Shown here: in pieces, positions 5,705 to 9,680 of the stretch
Layout of the letters: every line of letters begins with the position of its first letter
Numbering within the stretch: the stretch's first letter is position 1
NCBI GenBank assembly: GCA_030528815.1
Contig: JAUMYE010000033.1
Span: forward strand, 1-9,680
Origin: Candidatus Saccharimonadota bacterium
GTDB taxonomy: Bacteria > Patescibacteriota > Saccharimonadia > Saccharimonadales > Saccharimonadaceae
Length of the DNA stretch: 9,680 bases
Direction: 5' to 3'
Program-made: the position numbers and the translations under genes
The notes under the pieces: generated by a model
Seen by the model: only the letters and a program-made list of their open reading frames with translations
The model's database searches: none
What the model was told of the DNA's origin: nothing

Positions 5705-5820
5705 ATCGAGCTACGCTTCGGCCCCTGGCTACGATTCATAAAATATCCGACGCTACAGATTCAAAAAAAGAATCGCGTCAAAAAATCACCACATTTTAAC
5801 GCAATAAGCGAAGGATTTTT
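5705..5820 (+). promoter_or_regulatory. structured 5' leader of the translesion operon
   Basis: Hairpin 1 pairs TCGAGCTA (5706-5713) with TGGCT-a-CGA (5726-5734), with a bulged A. Hairpin 2 pairs GACGC (5749-5753) with GCGTC (5775-5779) and GATTC (5758-5762) with GAATC (5770-5774), with a four-base TACA bulge and an A7 loop. The motif GCTAC followed by a TTC appears three times (near 5710, 5728 and 5752). Neither hairpin has a T tract, so this is not a terminator. The leader ends in AAGGA (5811-5815), five bases before the ATG. Confidence 0.4.
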
Positions 5821-6108
5821 ATGAATCAAAACTCTTACTCATACAACCAAGAACCATTACACGAACCAATCGATGTCGATGCTACTTTTTCACGGAATGT
5901 TCTCGGACATTGCCGCCCGATTGCTTTTCGAACGCAGAACGGCAGAGAAGTACAAATCTCCGAAATCGGCTTAATTCACCCTAGATACGACGGTCTCAAG
6001 ACTCTTTTTGCCTTCGATGTCACCGACGGCGCAACAGATTACCGACTCACCCTCGACACCGAAAGCCTCAACTGGTATCTAGATTACGAGGGAGATCAAT
6101 ATGTATAA
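5821..6108 (+). CDS. unrecognised 95-aa protein encoded with a Y-family polymerase
   Basis: There is no family I can name. The first 25 residues are polar and rich in Asn, Gln, Tyr and Glu, probably disordered. The rest alternates hydrophobic and polar residues (RPIAFRTQNGREVQISEIGL, then a long acidic and aromatic stretch ending NWYLDYEGDQYV), as in a small beta-rich domain. It is acidic overall and has no membrane segment or cysteine pair. The start at 5821 has AAGGA at 5811-5815. Its end overlaps the polymerase start by eight bases, so the two are translationally coupled. By analogy, Y-family polymerases are often encoded with a small partner (UmuD, YolD-like proteins, ImuA). This sequence lacks the UmuD Ser/Lys protease motifs and does not clearly match YolD, so a partner role is inference from position only. 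Confidence 0.85.
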   Translation: MNQNSYSYNQEPLHEPIDVDATFSRNVLGHCRPIAFRTQNGREVQISEIGLIHPRYDGLKTLFAFDVTDGATDYRLTLDTESLNWYLDYEGDQYV

Positions 6109-7318
6109 TCTTCCACTTAAAACCATGTACATTGATCTCAACTCTTGCTTCGCCACTATTGAGCAACAAGCTCGCCCAATGCTTCGCGGTCGCCCCGTCG
6201 CCGTCACTAACCGACTCACACCTAATGCCTGTATTGTTGCCGCCAGCTACGAAGCCAAAGCCATAGGCGTAAAAGTCGGCATGCGCCGCATGGAAGCAGA
6301 GCGCATTTCAAAAGACGTAGTTTTTGTCGAAACCGAGCCAACCAAATACATCTACGTTCACAAAAAGCTTCGCAAAATTATGGAAGATTACGCTCCCGAT
6401 ATTGTCATGAAATCCATCGACGAAGGCGTTCTAAATCTCGCCCTAAGCCCAGAACATGTTCAAAACATGCCAAATCCAGAGCTTGTTGCCGAAATTAAAT
6501 CTCGTCTCAAAAACGAAGTTGGCTGCTACATGCGCTGCAATATCGGCATTTCAAGCAACAGATTTCTCGCCAAACTCGCCGCCGAACTTCATAAGCCAGA
6601 CGGATACGACGAAATTACACCAGAAAACCAGCGCAGCGTCTTTAGTTCGCTCAAGCTGCAAGATTTGCCAGGAATAAACGTTCGTATGGAAGCCAGATTG
6701 AATTCTGTGGGCATTTTTACGCCACTTCAATTCCTCGATTCCGACGAAGAAACTCTCGTCAAAATGGTCTGCAAGAGCATCGATGGGCACAAATGGTACC
6801 AAAGACTTCGCGGTCTCGAAGTCGACGACTGGGTGAGCGATATCAAGTCCATCGGTCGCCAATATGTCCTAGAATCCTGTAGGCTTACACACGAACAAAT
6901 CGAAGCCAGAGCCATCCATCTCGCCGAAGACGCAGGCATGCGCCTCCGCAGCAAAGAGCTCTATGCGCGCGGAGTTTATGTCTGGGCGGTAGACTATAAT
7001 GATATCCCAATCCACAAAAACATCCTCCTAAAGGACCCAATTCATACCGACGCAGACATTATTCGCGTCACACGCAGCCTCTTTAAAGATTTTCCGGCGC
7101 CACTCCGCATTATTGGTGTTACGCTTTATAAAATCCAAGACAAGCCTCAAGCTCAACTCCGTCTCGAACAAGAGAAAGTAGAGCACGATAACCGCCTTTG
7201 TCTTGCTACCGATGCGATTAATACTCGTTTTGGTGATCGCACTATCTTTTGCGCCGATTCCTTCGGAACGGATTTAGTCAAAGTCAAAATCCCATTCGGC
7301 TCTACCAGATTTCTATAA
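6101..7318 (+). CDS. Y-family translesion DNA polymerase (DinB/UmuC class), 405 aa
   Basis: This error-prone polymerase would insert bases opposite damaged template. The palm holds D12 in YIDLNSCFATIE and D107-E108 in SIDEG, the three metal-binding carboxylates. F17 stands where the Y-family steric gate is. YEAKAIGVKVGM and NIGISSNRFLAKLAAELHKPDG are the usual finger and palm motifs, and DLPGINVRMEARL is the helix-hairpin-helix thumb. KSIGRQYVLE opens the little finger. The D-x-N of motif I is as in UmuC, while the size fits DinB (Pol IV), so I give no gene symbol. QLRLE at 352-356, followed by an AINTRFG segment, sits where related enzymes carry a QLSLF clamp-binding motif, but it lacks the last aromatic residue. 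GAGGGAG at 6088-6094 supports the ATG at 6101 over M9 at 6125. It is the second gene of a two-gene operon. Confidence 0.93.
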   Translation: MYNLPLKTMYIDLNSCFATIEQQARPMLRGRPVAVTNRLTPNACIVAASYEAKAIGVKVGMRRMEAERISKDVVFVETEPTKYIYVHKKLRKIMEDYAPDIVMKSIDEGVLNLALSPEHVQNMPNPELVAEIKSRLKNEVGCYMRCNIGISSNRFLAKLAAELHKPDGYDEITPENQRSVFSSLKLQDLPGINVRMEARLNSVGIFTPLQFLDSDEETLVKMVCKSIDGHKWYQRLRGLEVDDWVSDIKSIGRQYVLESCRLTHEQIEARAIHLAEDAGMRLRSKELYARGVYVWAVDYNDIPIHKNILLKDPIHTDADIIRVTRSLFKDFPAPLRIIGVTLYKIQDKPQAQLRLEQEKVEHDNRLCLATDAINTRFGDRTIFCADSFGTDLVKVKIPFGSTRFL

Positions 7319-7329
7319 ACAAAAGATTA

Positions 7330-7408
7330 TATAGCAAAGGGAGGTATGTTGTTCTATTTTTAAAATGATGGTTGTTTTAAAAATAGAAAACATACTCCCT
7401 TTGCTATA
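7330..7408. repeat. 79-bp near-perfect inverted repeat before polA
   Basis: The outer arms are 14 bp perfect (7330-7343 with 7395-7408). After a bulged G come 6 bp (7345-7350 with 7389-7394). After another bulged G come 2 bp and then 12 bp perfect (7354-7365 with 7375-7386) around a 9-base loop, TGATGGTTG. That makes 34 paired positions with no mismatch and two single-base bulges. The right end contains TGCTATA, most of the polA extended -10; the left end carries the mirror image, so the minus strand has TATAAT at 7331-7326. As RNA it would form the 3' hairpin of the polymerase operon, but no T tract follows. It could be a small non-autonomous insertion (MITE-like, TA-flanked), a 3' stabilising hairpin, or a cruciform control site. 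Confidence 0.9.
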
Positions 7409-7416
7409 CTTATCTT
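7402..7416 (+). promoter_or_regulatory. leaderless promoter of polA
   Basis: TG-c-TATACT (7402-7410) is followed by TATCTT (7411-7416) and then the ATG at 7417. It is nearly identical to the helicase promoter (TG-c-TATAAT, CATCTT, ATG). Its upstream half is the right arm of the inverted repeat, so no separate -35 is visible. Confidence 0.72.
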
Positions 7417-9680
7417 ATGGATGAACGCGAAAACCTAACAATTATTGACGGCAAAAGCGTCTTTTATCGCGGCTACTACGCCATGGGAAATTTGTCTCTC
7501 CCGGACGGCACGCCGACAGGCGGCGTTTATGGCTTCGCCGCAATGCTTATTGAAATCATCGAGAAACTCAAGCCAGAATACATCGCAGTCGCTTGGGATA
7601 AAGCCAAAACCAACATTCGCCGTCGCCGCGAAATCTACCCAGAATACAAAGGCAACCGCAAGCCAGCTCCGCCAGATTTTTACGCTCAAATTCCTTATCT
7701 TATGGAGCTTCTCGAAGCCTTCCATATTCCACTCTACGAATTCGACGATTACGAAGCTGACGATATTATCGGCACACTCGCCCGCAAGGCTCAGGCTGCA
7801 GGAAAACGCGTTGAGATTATTTCTGGTGACCTAGATATGCTCCAGATTGTCGATACAAACATTCATATGTATCAGCTCAAGCGTGGTTTTTCCGACGTTG
7901 CCAGCTTCGATATCCCTGCCATCGAAGCCAAATATGGTCTCCGCAAGGATCAGTTCCTAGATCTCAAGTCTATCAAAGGAGATAGCTCAGACAATATTCC
8001 TGGCGTACCAGGAATTGGCGAGAAGGGCGCAGTTAAACTTTTGCAAGAATACGGCACTCTAGAAAACCTTTACGACCACGTCAACGAAATTACTGGCGCA
8101 ACAGGCAAGAAACTTGTCGAGGGTAAAGATTCCGCCTTCATGAGTAAAAAACTTGCTAGCATTCAGTTCGATGCGCCGCTAGAATTCGATCCAAAAGCCT
8201 GCGAGCTCAAAGATTTTAAGCCAGAAGCTGTCGTTGCCGAACTCAAAAAGCTCCGCTTCAACTCTTTGCTGCACAAGTTCGCCAAAATCTTTCCAGACGT
8301 CGACCTTAAAGTAACCCCAGAACCAGATTTCAAAAAACCAAAACCTGTCGTCAAAAACAGCCCAGAGGCCGTTCCGACAGATATTTTGCCGCCACCAGCA
8401 GATATCGAGGTTGAGGTTCCGAACGAGCTATACCTCAGCCAGCACGTCAAAGAAGATATGCACGCAGACAAAGCTCTAGCCAAAGAAATTCTTAACGGTC
8501 GCGAATATTGGGACCTTGGCCAGGTGGATTTCCTCTTTAATCCGCTCGAGAAAAAGCAATCTCAGCTAAGCCTTATCGACCTTCCAGACAACAAAGAAGA
8601 ATACATCAAGCAACGCAAGCAGCTCGCTGCTATGCCAAAGCTAGAGCAAATCGTTACGAAGTTCGACCTACCTCTAATTCCAGTCCTATACAAGATGGAA
8701 GAGGAAGGTCTAAAGATCGACCCAGACCGTTTCGAAGCACTCCGTATCGAGTTTAGTGCCGAAGAAAACAAGATTAGTAAAGAAATCTACGAGATGGTCG
8801 GCCACGAGTTTAATATCAACTCGCCGCTCCAGCTTTCGCAGGTTCTTTTCGAAGATCTTAGACTCCCAACCAAGGGCATCAAGAAAACCCAGCGCGCCTA
8901 TTCTACTGGTCAGAAAGAGCTAGACAAGCTTCGCGACCTCCATCCAATCATTGGCAAGATTGAGCGCCTCCGCGAAGTTAGCAAGCTCCTCAGTACCTAC
9001 ATCACGCCGCTTCCAACTCTCGCAGACAAAAACCTGCGCATTCACAGCACTTTCACTCAAGATGTTACGGCGACCGGCCGTTTGTCCAGCGTTAATCCAA
9101 ACCTTCAGAACATTCCAGTCCGTAGCGAAGACGGCAAGCGCATTCGCTATTGCTTCGTACCAGAGAAGGGCAAAGTTTTCGTCGCAGCAGATTATGCCCA
9201 GTTCGAGCTTCGCCTTGCCGCAGAACTCGCAGGCGACGAGAATCTTATCAATGACTTCAACTCTGGCCTAGACATCCATATCAAGACTGCCAGCGACGCC
9301 TACGGCATCCCGATGGACCAGGTCACAAAAGAACAGCGCCGCGCTGCAAAGGTAATCAACTTCGGTATCATCTACGGCATGAGTGCCAAGAGTCTATCTG
9401 ACGGCACTGGTATGACTTTCCATCAAGCCAAAGAATTCATTGATCGCTATATGGAAATCCGCGCACCAATCGCAGATTATCTCAAAGCCCAGCTCGAGCA
9501 CGGTCGAAAATTTGGCTACGTCGAAACCTACTTTGGTCGCCGCCGCCCAACCCCAGACCTATCCGCGCCAAACTTCCTTATTCGTGCCGCCGCTGAACGC
9601 GCCGCCGCCAATATGCCAATTCAGGGCACAGAGGCAGACCTCGTAAAGCTCGCCATGATAGAAGTAGACAAAGCTCTGCC
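7417..9680 (+). CDS. polA: DNA polymerase I, 3' end beyond the window
   Basis: Pol I fills gaps and removes RNA primers. The window holds 754 codons. Residues 1 to about 290 are the 5' nuclease, with its acidic residues in place: D11, D61, E113, D115, D116, D138, D140, and D189/D192 in GDSSDNIPGVPGIGEKGA. Residues about 290-408 replace the normal 3'-5' exonuclease: some 120 residues instead of about 190, with a Pro-rich start and no visible DxE exonuclease motif, so proofreading is probably absent. The polymerase domain starts near 409. It shows TATGRLSSVNPNLQNIP (551 onward), motif A DYAQFELR with D592, and motif B RRAAKVINFGIIYG with R641, K645, F649 and Y653. Motif C lies past the edge. 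The ATG at 7417 follows a -10 by six bases with no Shine-Dalgarno. QLSLI at 383-387 resembles a sliding-clamp motif. Confidence 0.96.
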   Translation, partial: MDERENLTIIDGKSVFYRGYYAMGNLSLPDGTPTGGVYGFAAMLIEIIEKLKPEYIAVAWDKAKTNIRRRREIYPEYKGNRKPAPPDFYAQIPYLMELLEAFHIPLYEFDDYEADDIIGTLARKAQAAGKRVEIISGDLDMLQIVDTNIHMYQLKRGFSDVASFDIPAIEAKYGLRKDQFLDLKSIKGDSSDNIPGVPGIGEKGAVKLLQEYGTLENLYDHVNEITGATGKKLVEGKDSAFMSKKLASIQFDAPLEFDPKACELKDFKPEAVVAELKKLRFNSLLHKFAKIFPDVDLKVTPEPDFKKPKPVVKNSPEAVPTDILPPPADIEVEVPNELYLSQHVKEDMHADKALAKEILNGREYWDLGQVDFLFNPLEKKQSQLSLIDLPDNKEEYIKQRKQLAAMPKLEQIVTKFDLPLIPVLYKMEEEGLKIDPDRFEALRIEFSAEENKISKEIYEMVGHEFNINSPLQLSQVLFEDLRLPTKGIKKTQRAYSTGQKELDKLRDLHPIIGKIERLREVSKLLSTYITPLPTLADKNLRIHSTFTQDVTATGRLSSVNPNLQNIPVRSEDGKRIRYCFVPEKGKVFVAADYAQFELRLAAELAGDENLINDFNSGLDIHIKTASDAYGIPMDQVTKEQRRAAKVINFGIIYGMSAKSLSDGTGMTFHQAKEFIDRYMEIRAPIADYLKAQLEHGRKFGYVETYFGRRRPTPDLSAPNFLIRAAAERAAANMPIQGTEADLVKLAMIEVDKAL

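Noticed and set aside
5770..5800. Hairpin with A-rich flanks at 5749-5779 as a terminator
   Set aside because: No T tract follows on the plus strand. On the minus strand T runs exist, but no minus-strand gene ends there.
7445..7834. 129-codon plus-strand frame inside polA
   Set aside because: It overlaps the conserved 5' nuclease domain in another frame and has no start signals.
8163..8483. 106-codon minus-strand frame opposite polA
   Set aside because: Low-complexity Ser/Gly/Leu product antisense to a confident gene.

Overview
The window reads as bacterial chromosome from an organism with a small, compact genome. The best guess is Patescibacteria (CPR), probably a Saccharibacteria (TM7)-like lineage. 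That is inference: it rests on short intergenic gaps, promoters whose -10 box lies six bases before the start codon (leaderless mRNAs), tiny basic and zinc-binding proteins, and a Pol I with a shortened middle domain. The standard code fits: no long gene has an in-frame TGA, and TGA ends at least one plausible mini-ORF. No tRNA, rRNA, CRISPR or transposase gene was seen.

Layout. The tail of an unidentified plus-strand gene (1-71) converges on a minus-strand coiled-coil gene (136-1347), and both share a bidirectional terminator. That gene is divergent from a long plus-strand UvrD-type helicase fused to a RecB-type nuclease (1541-4801). Then comes a promoter, a structured leader with a seven-codon mini-ORF on a very strong Shine-Dalgarno, and a 78-residue double zinc-site protein (4961-5197). 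Back-to-back terminators separate it from a minus-strand gene for a 31-residue, very basic protein (5306-5401). Next is a promoter-to-terminator unit of about 190 nt with no convincing coding content (5502-5688), a candidate structured RNA. A new promoter abutting its terminator drives a two-gene operon: an unrecognised 95-residue protein (5821-6108) overlapping a Y-family translesion polymerase (6101-7318). A 79-bp near-perfect inverted repeat (7330-7408) lies between this operon and polA (7417 to the window edge), and its right end runs into the polA -10 box.

Functional theme. The three largest plus-strand genes are all DNA repair or replication enzymes: a helicase-nuclease for end processing, a lesion-bypass polymerase with a small partner, and Pol I with its 5' nuclease. 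They have separate promoters, so they are a neighbourhood rather than one operon.

Expression logic. Two translation modes coexist. Helicase, polA and the 31-residue gene show an extended -10 (TGnTATAnT), six bases, then ATG, with no Shine-Dalgarno. The coiled-coil, zinc-protein and translesion genes have real 5' leaders and purine-rich ribosome binding sites. The most interesting undescribed material is the 5502-5688 RNA, its sequence echo at 4889-4906, and the inverted repeat before polA.
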